Assembly: GCA_025345505.1 (NCBI GenBank)
Contig: JANVCC010000013.1
Coordinates: 523,215-587,214, forward strand
DNA: 64,000 nt
Direction of reading: 5' to 3'
From: Todiramphus chloris collaris
Lineage: Eukaryota; Chordata; Aves; Coraciiformes; Alcedinidae
Part shown: piece after piece, positions 48,361-60,300 of the stretch
Position numbering within the stretch: the stretch's first letter is position 1
How the letters are laid out: each line of letters starts with the position of its first letter
Program-made: the position numbers and the translations under genes
The notes under the pieces: generated by a model
The model's database searches: none
What the model saw: only the letters and a program-made list of their open reading frames with translations
Told to the model about the DNA's origin: nothing

Positions 48361-50700
48361 CTCCCTTCTCACACTCTGGTGACAACGGTACCGTGCATTT
48401 TTTGTGTGAAGACAGCACACAAAGAAACTCGGGCAGCATTTTCAACTACACCTTTTCATTCTGCTCAGCTGGTAGTGCTAATGTCTCAAAAGCAATTTAG
48501 TATCATTAAAAAAAAAACATATTAAAGTAACTGCTCTGTCACAAATAATACTCCCTGGCACAAAATAAACAACCTGGAGCCCCACCACCATCTCATAAGC
48601 ACATGACTTCGTGTGTCCTTTCCATTTCTATTTTATTTCCATGATATTAATGTACTACAAATCTTTGCAAAACATTGTATAATCCACACAGAGTACTGTT
48701 TTACATATTAACATTTTCAAATGTATTCCATGACAGCTTCTTGTACTACATTCATATGCCTATCTAAAAACCTTTCAGTTTCTGATTTCACATCAGTAAT
48801 TTTTCTCCCGTAATCTAACCGATGTGCCCAGAAAGATCTAGTAGTTACTGTAAAAAGTACAGCTGCATGAAGCATGAGTTCACATTGTTGACTACAGTTT
48901 TAGATAGTCTTCAAAAACTGCTTGAATTATATTAGCAATAACACTTATAAAACAGAGAACTTTCTCAGAAGTGCACAGGTTCACTAAGAAACAGGGATAA
49001 GCAGCAGATCAAATGCCACATGAGTAAGAGGATGCTGCAGCTGCTGCAATCTCCACACAGCACTGCACTGGGCTGTGCACAGCAAGAGGTGGAACACACC
49101 TACCTGTGCTAACACACAAAGATTACCTACCCAGGAGAGGCTGGCTATCGAGCGTCCCTTTAGGATCAACAGAGAAACTGAGAAGAATCACCTTCTGGGC
49201 ATCTCTCTTTGACTTCAGAGTCCCTAAACATCTAACTCGAACTAGAAGCTTGAATTCAGCAGATGCACCAAAGCGATTCTCACTTTGTAAGTGCTTAAAA
49301 TAAATGAGAAATAAAAAAACCCTAGACGAAACCCAAAATACCCTATAAAAGTAAAAGCAAATCCACTACTGTGAATATTAGAAAGTAATTCTAAAATATT
49401 TAAAGATAACTTTTCTTCCTTTAAGGGAACTTTTGACTCTTTCAATTCTTTCCTAATTTGAGCAAGTTATTCCCCACCCCCTGTCCCCCCTTTTAGACAG
49501 GAGAAAAAAGAAACCAATATTCCTTCCCTCCTACCCTGCCTTTTTCTCCACTAACAACTATGGCAATCCCTCTGATGCATAACATTACATCATTGCTTTT
49601 TAAACAAAATTCACAAGTTATTTCATTAGGTGTATCTGTACCAAAATTGGTGACATACTAAGACTGAAACATGTTTCAAGTCCTGCATCAGCACTGTAGA
49701 GTTCTTATTCTAATACTGAGAGCCATTGTGAATAACTGTGCCAAATCCGTTAGCATATTATGTCTTTCAAGCTTCTTCCTTTCAAAGTGTTTTTTCCTTG
49801 TTTGTCAAGACAAACTTGCTGCCTTCAGTCAAATTTAAATACCCAAATTCACAAAGCAATCCCCCTTTAGTATCCTTAATATAATGGAGTCTCATCAGCA
49901 GATTTTTCTGGAAGTACACTCACAGATTTATTAGTTCCCCCACACAGCTATTGTTTAAAAGATCTTCAAAGGGCCTGTTCACTAAAACAAGTGCCAACTG
50001 TGTTTTCAGTTACACACAAACTGCCTGCAAGATGGGGCACCGTGCTAAACGAGACGAATGCCTCTGTCAACTGCAGTCTGAAGTACTGTAAACAAATTGA
50101 TATAAAGCACCAGAAGGTTTAGACCATAGTGTCAGCATTTCTTCCTCTGACTATGTAACTCTAAATATGCAAGCAAAGCTAGCAGTATTTAAAAATCCAA
50201 CAGTATCCCATAGCAACAATATAAAAAGGTTAACATATGTTATCAGTGTATCATAAGAGTTTTACACTGCTCTTCATAATGCTGGTGACAAAACTGAGCA
50301 GCCTCCTATAAATAGGGAGAACATGCACTAGTAATCTCAGACAAAATCAGATTTTTTTTTCTAATTCTAATTAAAGTTTTATCACAGACTCCTATTAGAC
50401 CAGGATTCATCCCCTCGCTTTTTTCTCGTATTGAAAGTCTACACTATAGCTACCCTTGAAAGTGTTAACTTGGTTTAAAGAACAAGGTTTTAATTTTAAT
50501 AGTTTTATAGTGTCTTCTTAAAGTTTTATTTCTAAACCTTCTAAAAGGTTTGTTGTTGTTTTTTTTTTTTTTAATAGCATCTTCTAAAAGGTACTTTTGA
50601 AATAATCTCAATTCATGAAATAATCTCAACTTCCAACATGTTTCACACTCAACTGTTTCTGCAGAATGCTATTGGGAGGAGCAGGGAAGACTGATAAATA
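48361..50700. other. Intergenic between CR1 copies
   Basis: No coding exon or repeat family is recognised. It contains T-rich tracts (for example 50559-50572) and a small direct duplication around 50537-50632 (ttctaaaaggt and aaataatctcaa each twice). The hexamer TTTATT at 50525-50530 could be a distal GYG2 poly(A) signal on the minus strand, but this is weak. Confidence 0.45.
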
Positions 50701-50920
50701 ACAGAATCATAGAATGGTTTGTGTTGGAAGGGACCTTTAAAGGTCATCTAGTCCAACCCCCTTGCAGTGGGCAGGGGTATCTTCAACTAGATCAGGTTGC
50801 TTAGAGCCCTGTACAACCTGACTTCAAACATTTCCAAGAATGGAGCATCATCCACCTCTCTGGGCAACCTGGGCCAGTCTCTCACCACCTTCATTGAGTA
50901 AATTTTCATTGTAAAAAAAT
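50701..50920 (-). mobile_element. CR1 3' fragment near the GYG2 3' end
   Basis: A reverse-oriented CR1 tail ('cagaatcatagaatggttt', 'aaaggtcatctagtccaacc') decays by about 50920. It lies about 275 bp beyond the GYG2 stop codon, so it may be in the 3' UTR. Confidence 0.85.
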
Positions 50921-51194
50921 GAGAGAGCTCAAACTCAGAGGGTACCATTCATTATACTTCAGAAGGCACAATGGGACAACAATGAAGATGAGACACAAAT
51001 AAGAATAAAGACGAGGCACACTTAACAAATAAAAACAAGAGTCTGTATCTGTTAATCTTTCCCCAAAGTATTTGAGGATCCATATCCACCTCTTTAACTT
51101 TGGTGTCAAATAAACTATGAAGATAGCCAAGTATTCAAACATTACATTTAGAGAAGAAACATAGATCGTGATGACCATTACAGTACACTCCATC

Positions 51195-51356
51195 TTAATG
51201 TAAAAATGCATCCAATTTCTTTTTTATATGTTCAAAAGCATCTTTTCCCATATAGTCCATGCGCCCTTCCTCCCATTTTCTCCGCTCATCTTCTGGAGTT
51301 GGTTCTTCTGGTTTGAAGTGAATAGAAAGCTCTGAAAGAGATTGTGTGACCTCATT
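51195..51356 (-). CDS. GYG2: GYG2 terminal exon: glycogen-synthase-binding tail
   Basis: 162 bp, acceptor CCCACAG on the minus strand. It encodes [18 protein letters not shown], then [20 protein letters not shown] and KKKLDAFLH before TAA (51195-51197). The conserved W-E-x-G, DYMG and LD-x-FL pattern is the region that binds glycogen synthase. Confidence 0.96.
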   Translation of the reverse strand, partial: NEVTQSLSELSIHFKPEEPTPEDERRKWEEGRMDYMGKDAFEHIKKKLDAFLH

Positions 51357-54300
51357 CTGTGGGAAGAAGCAGAACAGCGGGAAAATGGTCATTTGGTTGT
51401 TCTCATTTCAGTGCTGTGAAATTAAACTTTAAATGTCAAAATTCTGCTTTTTACAGTGCCACTTAAAACAATAAAACAGTTTTCAAGCATTCATTCTTGT
51501 TTTGATAGTGTGATCTCATTTTCCCATGCTTTTCCTACTTGTCATAACATCTTTGAGCGTACCATTTAGTTTGTCTTAATTCAAACCTTGGCATACTTAG
51601 CAACAACAGATATTATAAACATGGCCTATTTACATTAGAATATCTCCTACAAAAATGTGTAACCATGTATCTTTGCAAATTTTGTCTTCAACACACTTTC
51701 GTGTGAACATAAATTCCTAGAATTTTTGGTCATTTGTTTTAACTGACGTCCAGTGAGATCAGTATTATTTAGCAGATGTTAGACACATTAACTATATAAA
51801 TTACTTCAAAATATTGACACTATTCATTACACTGATAATTAATTCATTTTGAATAATGGTCCAAAATTGTGAATCCTGGTTCAAGATAAGTTTATTAGGT
51901 GCACAAATTCAAGATATGTTATTAATGATAACTGTGGAAAACTGTGTCCATGATTGACCAATGCCAGTAAAACCAGAACATCTCAACAATTAAAACCAGT
52001 AATAAAGATTAAACATAATAAGGACTAATCAAGGCAGCTATTAAAAACCTGCTTTCAGTACTACTGCAAGAGCTTCCAATGCCAAAAATCCATCTCATGT
52101 TGTAAAAAAAATTGCAATCAACCAGAATGACCTTCCAGTGAAGATCTCACAAATTCAATACGAAGATATTTCAGAACAGAACAATCAACAATCAAGAGAA
52201 CAGGAAAAAAAAAAACCAAAACCAAAAAGCTTTGTTTGTATGATTATTGGAGAGCTAAAATTAACATCATGCATTTATTACTTGGAGGCTAGCGCAGGAA
52301 AATAAACGTTCAAAAGCCAGAAGTATAGCTGATAGAAAGGAATCGTACCCCAGTGCCAGAAGCAGTTAAGGAATTACATAGCTAAAAGAGTCAAGATTTT
52401 ATTTACACATTCATCATAATTAATTAAGATTTACCAAAATTATGTTAGCAGCAGAGACACACATGCAAGTACCAACACATGTACAATGCAGAAAGCTACA
52501 TGTAGCAGTTCTGAGATTTCCTGAAGCACAGGATGAAATACAAGTTGGTCTGAAGGTCTGTCAGGCTCAGAGATGGACATTAGAACTACTTTGTTCAGTT
52601 TCACACATAGGTTGCTAAAATACAGCCAGTGAGGTTTTATTCGAATATTTTTTCATAGTTTCCTTATCATGAGAATTCATACAATACAAATTGATTTCAG
52701 TCTTGTGGTAGGGGAAAGCAGTGGATGGCAGGAAAAGGAACAAAACACATTATCACCACGGACAAAATTCATCTCACCCAGCTTTAGCTATCAAAATGTC
52801 ACTGAATCAAAGCTTCTACCACAATCAATCTAGGAGAAGTACCTCCAGAGGGCAGTTCATCTCATCCTAAAATAGGTTCAAAGTGGATGTCATTTTTCAG
52901 TGACTAGAGAAACAGCCTGGAAAGCTAGCTTACAGTAGATGCCTACCATTCACCAGGCCAAAGTCCAACAAGAACAATCTCATTTTAGGATAATAGCTTG
53001 CGCTAGAACTCATGAGCTTTTTATATGTATAGAATGAGAACTGAACAATGTATTCTAAAACACAGGTAAAATAGATTACCCAAAATATTTGCCTCTGACA
53101 GATACCAAAACGTAAACAAGTACACAGACCCCATTCTGAAGTCTCTTCCACCAAAATGAAAACAATCCCACAGGACTAATGAAGTTAAGCAACAAAAAAA
53201 AAAAGGAATTACACAGTTTCTAAGTCAGAAGAGAATCAGGCTATTAATGTTTAATTAATATGATCTTCTGATAAACCAATCGTAGTAATTAAGAAAATAA
53301 AGGAAATTTAAATTTGAATGACAATACTTTAAGTGAATGTCATGATTTTTTTTTACCATAAATGAACTTTTTTAAAGCGTGTTCCCATTTGTTTTGAGCA
53401 TTTACAATGGAGTCAGATGCGTTAGGCACACAAGACAACACATCTTTCACAAATAAATTACTCCTAAGTTATAGAGATGGAAGTTTGCAATTTTCTTTAA
53501 GCCACTCCACACTTGGTGAAAAACAAAGGAAGGAAGACTACAGTTTTAATTTGTGGAGTAGCTATAGTTTAAAGGGATGAAGTACAGAATGTAATAAAAA
53601 CTGTCTTCATCTTACTAGAGAGCAGTCCACAAGTTACAACAGCAGATGACATTAGAACATTAGTTTTATTTATTTATTTTTTTATTTATTTTTTCCCAGT
53701 TGTATCTTGTGTATCAGTTTACCAAATAACACGTAATGATGTACAGCTGCAGAAACATTGTGCTATTATGTCCAACTTAATTCCTGCATAAATTAAGGGG
53801 AATCAGTGCAATAGAAACACCCAAATACAATAACAGCGACAAAAGAACCTGGACTTCTACAATTATCATCACTGGATTATTTAAAGACACTCCTTGCTGC
53901 CCAACTCACAGAAATTTGGGGAACAGTTTTCCGAGTCAACACTGCTGGGGAAAGAAAAAAACCAAACCAAAACTCTACAGAGGAGTGATAGAAAGGATTC
54001 TAGTTTTAAATATATTAATTCACAAGAGTATTAAAATTCAAAAGTTTACATTGGTAACAGAATTTTTTTTTGTATTACACTTCATTAAGTACCTACCAAC
54101 TTTCAAAAACTAACCTCTTTGTAAAATTCAACACAAATTCTTTCCACCTCCAGGCACATCACAGCTGGAGAGCTGCCTGTCGGAAAAGGACCTGGGGGTG
54201 CTGGTCAATAGCCGGCTGAACAGGAGCCAGCAGTGTGCCCAGGTGGCCAAGAAGGCCAGTGGCATCCTGGCCTGGATCAGAAACAGTGTGACCAGGAGGA

Positions 54301-57300
54301 GTAGGGAGGTGATCGTACCCCTGTACTCGGCACTTGTGAAACCGCACCTTGAGCACTGTGTCCAGTTTTGGTCACCACAGCACAGGAGGGACATCGAGGT
54401 GCTGGAGCGAGTGCAGAGGAGGGCAACAAAGCTGGTGAAGGGGCTGGAAAGCATGCCCTATGAAGAGTGGCTGAGGGAACTGGGTTTGTTTAGTCTAGAG
54501 AAGAGGAGGCTGAGAGGAGACCTTATTGCCCTCGACAACTACCTAAAAGGAGGTTGTAGAGGGGCTGGTGTTGGTCTCTTCTCTCAAATTAGTAATGATA
54601 GGACGAGGGGGAATGGACTCAAGTTGCGTCAGGGGAGGTTTAGATTAGATATTAGGAGGAAATTCTTCACTGAGAGGGTGGTTAGGCACTGGAACAGGCT
54701 GCCCAGGGAGGTGGTGGAGTCACCATCCCTGGAGGTGTTTAAAGAACGATTAGATGTGGAGCTTGAGGATATGGTGTAGTGGTTAGAGAAATGCTAGGAC
54801 AAAGGTTGGACTTGATGACCCTGTAGGTCCTTTCCAACCATAATGATTCTATGATTCTATGATCATGCATGCACGACTAAAGGTTAAAGAAAACAGATAC
54901 TCTTTAGACTGTTTCTAATGCTAGCAAGAAAATTCAGTAGCTATGGATAAAGTGAAGAAAATACAGTCTCCCAGATCAGAAGCATAATTTAAAAAAAAAT
55001 CATTTTAGTCTATCATTTCACTTTGTTACTGCATACAGTAATGTACAACATACTTACAGATTTCAAAGTGAGCTCCTCAGGCGAACACGCTGTGGGATGT
55101 ATTTCATATGTCTGCTCTGGAAGCACAGGCATTTGCAGCGAATTCGCCACATTCAGGCTGACCTTTTTCAGTGTGATTTCAACTCCATTGAAAGTGTGCT
55201 AACAAAAACAAGAACATCTCACCACTGAAACACAATTTTGCAGGAAACTATTATCTTATTTACAACAGTTTCATTTCCTCATGGGGAATCTCAGCATTAA
55301 AGGAACAAGTTAATAGATTAAAAGACAATAATAGTTTGTGGTCCCAGATTCAGAGCACATTGCAATTGGATTTTTGCACTCTTAAGTATGCCAGCATCAT
55401 CAGGAAGGACATCTAACCGGTATTTCCACCTTCATGTTGTCATGGCTGAAATATTTCTTTACTGTACAATTTCTTAAAAATTAAACACATTACAGTACAA
55501 GATCCTCTGCTTTCCAATTTGTCATGCAGTTAAAAACCACAAATTCCTCTCTGGGGCTTTGATGGTAATTGTCCAGCTGACCTATGTGACTATGCAAATA
55601 GCTCAATGACATAATAGTCTAATATTAAAAAAAAAAAGCCACCACATTAAGAAAACACTTACATATACATAAATGTGATGAGAATTGCCATGTCTGGATA
55701 CAAAATTAAAAATTTTACTTCTCCTGCTTATTACTCTATGCTTCTGGTCTCCAAGAAATCATCTATTTATCAACATATTTTTTAATCTTTTCATGGAAAC
55801 CATGCATGGCTGCACTTACATAAGAAAAAAAACATGTAAACAGTTCAGTAAATGCTTCATGACATATGACTACTGAATATAACATCCTAAATGAAATTAA
55901 CATTGCCTTTGTAAGTCTGGTTTATTTGTTATGACCCTCATAAAACAAGTTATAATGTAGTTCCAGAAAGGTAAATTTTACTATAATTCAAGGGCTAGTT
56001 TGATGGTGTGCATCAACTCATCTTCAAAAAGTCAGAAGTCCCGTTGTTTCATAGCCAGATTATCACCATCTCTGGCTAATTTGTATCATACTTTGTGTTT
56101 AATTTGTAGAAGCTATGCGCATACATTCCTGTACAAACTCTGTAAACTGAGAAGGAGGCTGGGGGAAATCTTTGGAAAGCCAACAGTACTAAAAATCCTT
56201 TCTAAACTGCTAGTTTAGATGTTTCTAGAAGCAATCACTGCTACTACCAATCAACAGATAACTGTTTTTTCATGTAATTCCTTACTCTAGCAAACATGTA
56301 ATATTTGGATTTTTTGTTGTGATTCCAGCATATTCCCACTAATTCTTTATCAGTTACCTTGCATTCCTCAGATTCTGGTACTTCCATCTTTTGAAGTTTT
56401 TCCAACAAAGGCAATATACTGGCACTGTATATATTCCACCAGAGGGCAAGAAATGACAGCTGATGAAGAGATCCAGAGGTGGTGCCATCCTGCATAACTC
56501 TCTTTGTTTGAAGGTTGTATTTGTAGTTCCAGGGCTTTGTAGCTCCCAAGAAGTGAACAACTTTGGCATCTCTACCAAAACTGTAAAGATTAAACATACA
56601 GGTCTATACATTAAGTATGGAGGTTTTTAGCCTATATAAACTGCTGAAGAAACAAGCTTACTCTCACTGGTGAGGTAATTCTGTCATTTTGCAATACCAG
56701 CACATTCAGTATGAGTATATACTTAGTATTTTTTCTGTCTTATTAGTTTAAGTTATCTTGTTTAGCATAGAGAAAAGAAAAAGGCTGTTTTGCCATTTCC
56801 TTACAGCTGCTGATTCTAGTAGAAAAGTTCATGAAGGAAAATCACAGGCTCATGCAACACCATTTCCAGTTTTCCTGCATACTCTGATAGTAAACAAATA
56901 AATACCACTTCTAAAACTGAATCAACAAAATTTGTTATTACTGATTCTATATTAAAAATTACTAATAAATAATGCATCATCCTAAGTTTACCTTCCAGTA
57001 AGAGTGTTTTCTGCAATTGGAGCAGTAATTCACAGCACTCTAAATCCGACTTTCCTTCTGCCAGATGTTTCCTAACTGTATTGTCTGAAGTCATATAATT
57101 ACTAGCACAAATTCTGTTTCACAGAACCTAAGAAATGGTCCAAAAAACCAACAAAAACAACTGTTTTCCATAGAACTGACTAGAACAACATTCAAAGTAA
57201 AGCTGTCGTGACCTAATGCTGAAGTAATCTATGTCTTCTCAAATATAAGAAAAGCTTCTCTGAAATCCCTTAGTGTATCTTGCACTCTGTGATGTAAGAC

Positions 57301-60300
57301 ATTCATGTTGCAGTTGAGGTTCTACTGCATGATTTTTACATAACACCGTATCTGACTGATGGAAATTATGATCACCAGAATATGGCATCATTATTCTCTC
57401 CTGTAACAGAATGTTTGTTAACAAACTACAGAGATCTGGAGTCAGTCAGACGTGTTACTACTTACTGATTAAAAGCAGGAACGTAGGTGTATACAGCACT
57501 GCTGCTTAAGTTATAGAGGAAAGGTAAGTGTTTGCCAATATCTGCTGTTGCCCAGTTGCTGAAGAAGCTATTCAACAGGCCTTGATCACCTCCTAGAGAA
57601 TATATAAAACAGCATTACCATAATTACACATATGCTCAAATTTATGTCAAAATTTCACATCCAAGGATGAGAGTGAGACTTGTGTGTTCACGGGACTGCA
57701 GCTTGGACTTGACAATATGGCCATGTGAGCAGGTACAAGTGTAATACCTGATCCACTTCGATGCAAGTTCAGTGTAAATGGACTCCTATTGTAATATATG
57801 AAGAAAGGAGTAGGAAAGAGTTTTGGTCTCCCTCAGAGCAGAAGACTGAAGAGCTGTATTTCTCTCTCCTAAACCAGACAGCAAAATTAAAACTTACTGA
57901 GCAAGACACATACACAATGTCCCTTCCTTGCCTTTTTCTGGGAAGCACAGTCAACAATAAGTCAATAGGTCTTAAGAACAGTATAAGAGGCAAAGGTCTG
58001 CACCTTAAATCTCTGCAAGGGAACCATTACGTAAAGCCCAGAGAACCCCTGCCTTCCTCATGCTGCCAGATAGCATAAAAGCTATGGAAAAACAGCTTAC
58101 TGAACAGTAAACTAATGTCTTGCCCTTCATCCCTTATGTCCTGCCCCTTACCATCAAAGCTGCCATGTTCAGCAGCAAACCGGAGCAGCAGGTTGTAAGT
58201 TTTCAAAGAAGGTCGGAACACAAATACACCACTATTAAAGCAGTCAGGCCAGCCAGAATCAGGAGCTGCTGAAAACTCTTCTCGATCAAACAGTTCATCA
58301 ACATTGCAAAGCACCTTAGAGACAGTAGGAAAAAAAGGAAAAAAAAATGTTAGAGATAATGTTTTTCTAGAACATGAGTAGCTAAATAGGTACCAATGGA
58401 GTAAATTGATAGTTTGGCCAAGTGTACTGCTTGCAGAGCATAAAAGCAGTGGCAAAGTAAAATATGCTAGGGGTCAGAACCTCTATTTTAATATAATAAG
58501 GCAACACTAATTGTGGGCCTCCATGATTTCTCTGATAAAAGTGCAAACCCTGTGAAATTATTTCATGAACACTGGAGACCTCCCAGAAGGCCCCTTTAAA
58601 TATTATAACATATCATGAAAACACACAATTTCCTTCTTTCTCAGCTCTCCTTCCCAGAGTCCATTATTCTCAGTAACTGCAACAGAGCTGAATGAAAGCT
58701 GGGAATACAAATAATTTGAGTTACCAACAGTCTGACTACAGGAGCAGCAGCAAAACTGTCTCTTGTTCCTAATTTTCTAATGTAAGTTAAACTCAGAGGT
58801 TTGCTTTGGTTTGGTTTTTAAGCTTCATAATCAATCAGGATGATGTCAAGATAACTTTTAAAGTTGTTGAAAAGACTGATGTGCAGTCACTGACAGTCTG
58901 GACCCTACCCACAACTGATGCACTGTGAAAAGCAGAAGAATAATTTTTTTTTGGAGAAAGACTACTTCCTTGAATTGAAAAGAAAACCAAATTTAATTCC
59001 CTTCCTTTAACTTTAATGTAAAGCATGAAATAGTTAGCGTACCCACCTCACCTCCTGAGAAGAATAACTTAATTTGGTTTCTAATTCAAATACAAATCTA
59101 TTAAAATAAAATGCATCACAGTCTTCCAAAGTGAGCCCTGAAAGTGCAAGGGGAAGGCTGACAAAATTATCCTTACAAATTTATGGTCAGTTTTATCTCT
59201 ATACCTCCAAATTTATTGATTTATTTTTTTAAAGTAATTAATACTTCTAGGGTTTGGGTTTTTTCGTCCCTTTTAAAACTGGCCTGCCTCCCTGACTGGA
59301 CTAAGTCCAAACAGAAGTAACCAAGAGATCCATCTTAAAAATCTGTCAGAAGCCCCTTTGCATAGACTGTGTTTGTGGTATCTTTTGAGGACAGTTCTGA
59401 GGCTACTCTGAAAGCAGGGTTTATTTCTATGCAATCAACAAAGCTGTAAGCACTGCCAAAACATGCCAGCTGGAACTCCTGCAACCCTGTGACCACCAGC
59501 AGATCTGGTCACTTCATAGGGCAGTAGGCCAATAGACAAGGAAGCATCCCACACTCAGAGCAGCTCTTTAAGACTGACATGAACATTTCCATGGTGCCTG
59601 CTGTACTCACCAAAGTGTCTGCATCCATGAAAACACATTTGCTATAATGAGTAAGAGTCCAACAGTGAAGTTTAGTGAAGGTTACACCCAGTTCTGGCCT
59701 CTGCATCAGAGCCAAACGGACTGAGTCAGCACTGTCAAGTGCATCCACCTCGATGACTTCATCAAACACACTGCGGAGGACAGACCTACCAGAGCAAGCA
59801 GTGGACAGAAAGAAGGGAATTTAGAGAAGTTCACCAGAGTTGACTTCTGGCATGAAAACAGCAACACACAGTACCACATTTATTATGACAGTAACAAAGG
59901 CTAGATTGATTGGTCAGAACAAGATGTCAGAAGTCACAGTCTGCTGAAATGACAGTTATCAATCAGGCCACAAAGCATAGCCTCTTCCACAACAAGGCCA
60001 GGAGCTCAAAAGTGACAGGAGATGTACGGAGTAGAAACCAATCCTTATTTTAGTTGCTTAATCTCCTATAGAAACACCAAGAGAAATTAAAGCAGCTTTC
60101 ATCCTGCACAATTGTCTCTGAAGAACAGCACAGTACTGTGGTCCCTGGGCATTGCACAGGATGTGTCACGTGCTGCCAGCACACCTATTATCTGTTATCA
60201 TCTGCACCTATTACACCAAAATAAAAGCAGCTTCAAAATTGCATTTTATAAAACAGGCACTGTATACTTGCTCAGTACTACAAATGAGAGTTTTTGGAAC

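Noticed and set aside
54198-54779. 193-codon open frame as a host gene
   Set aside because: Its sequence is the C-terminal end of CR1 ORF2 and it ends in the CR1 tail, so it belongs to the retrotransposon.
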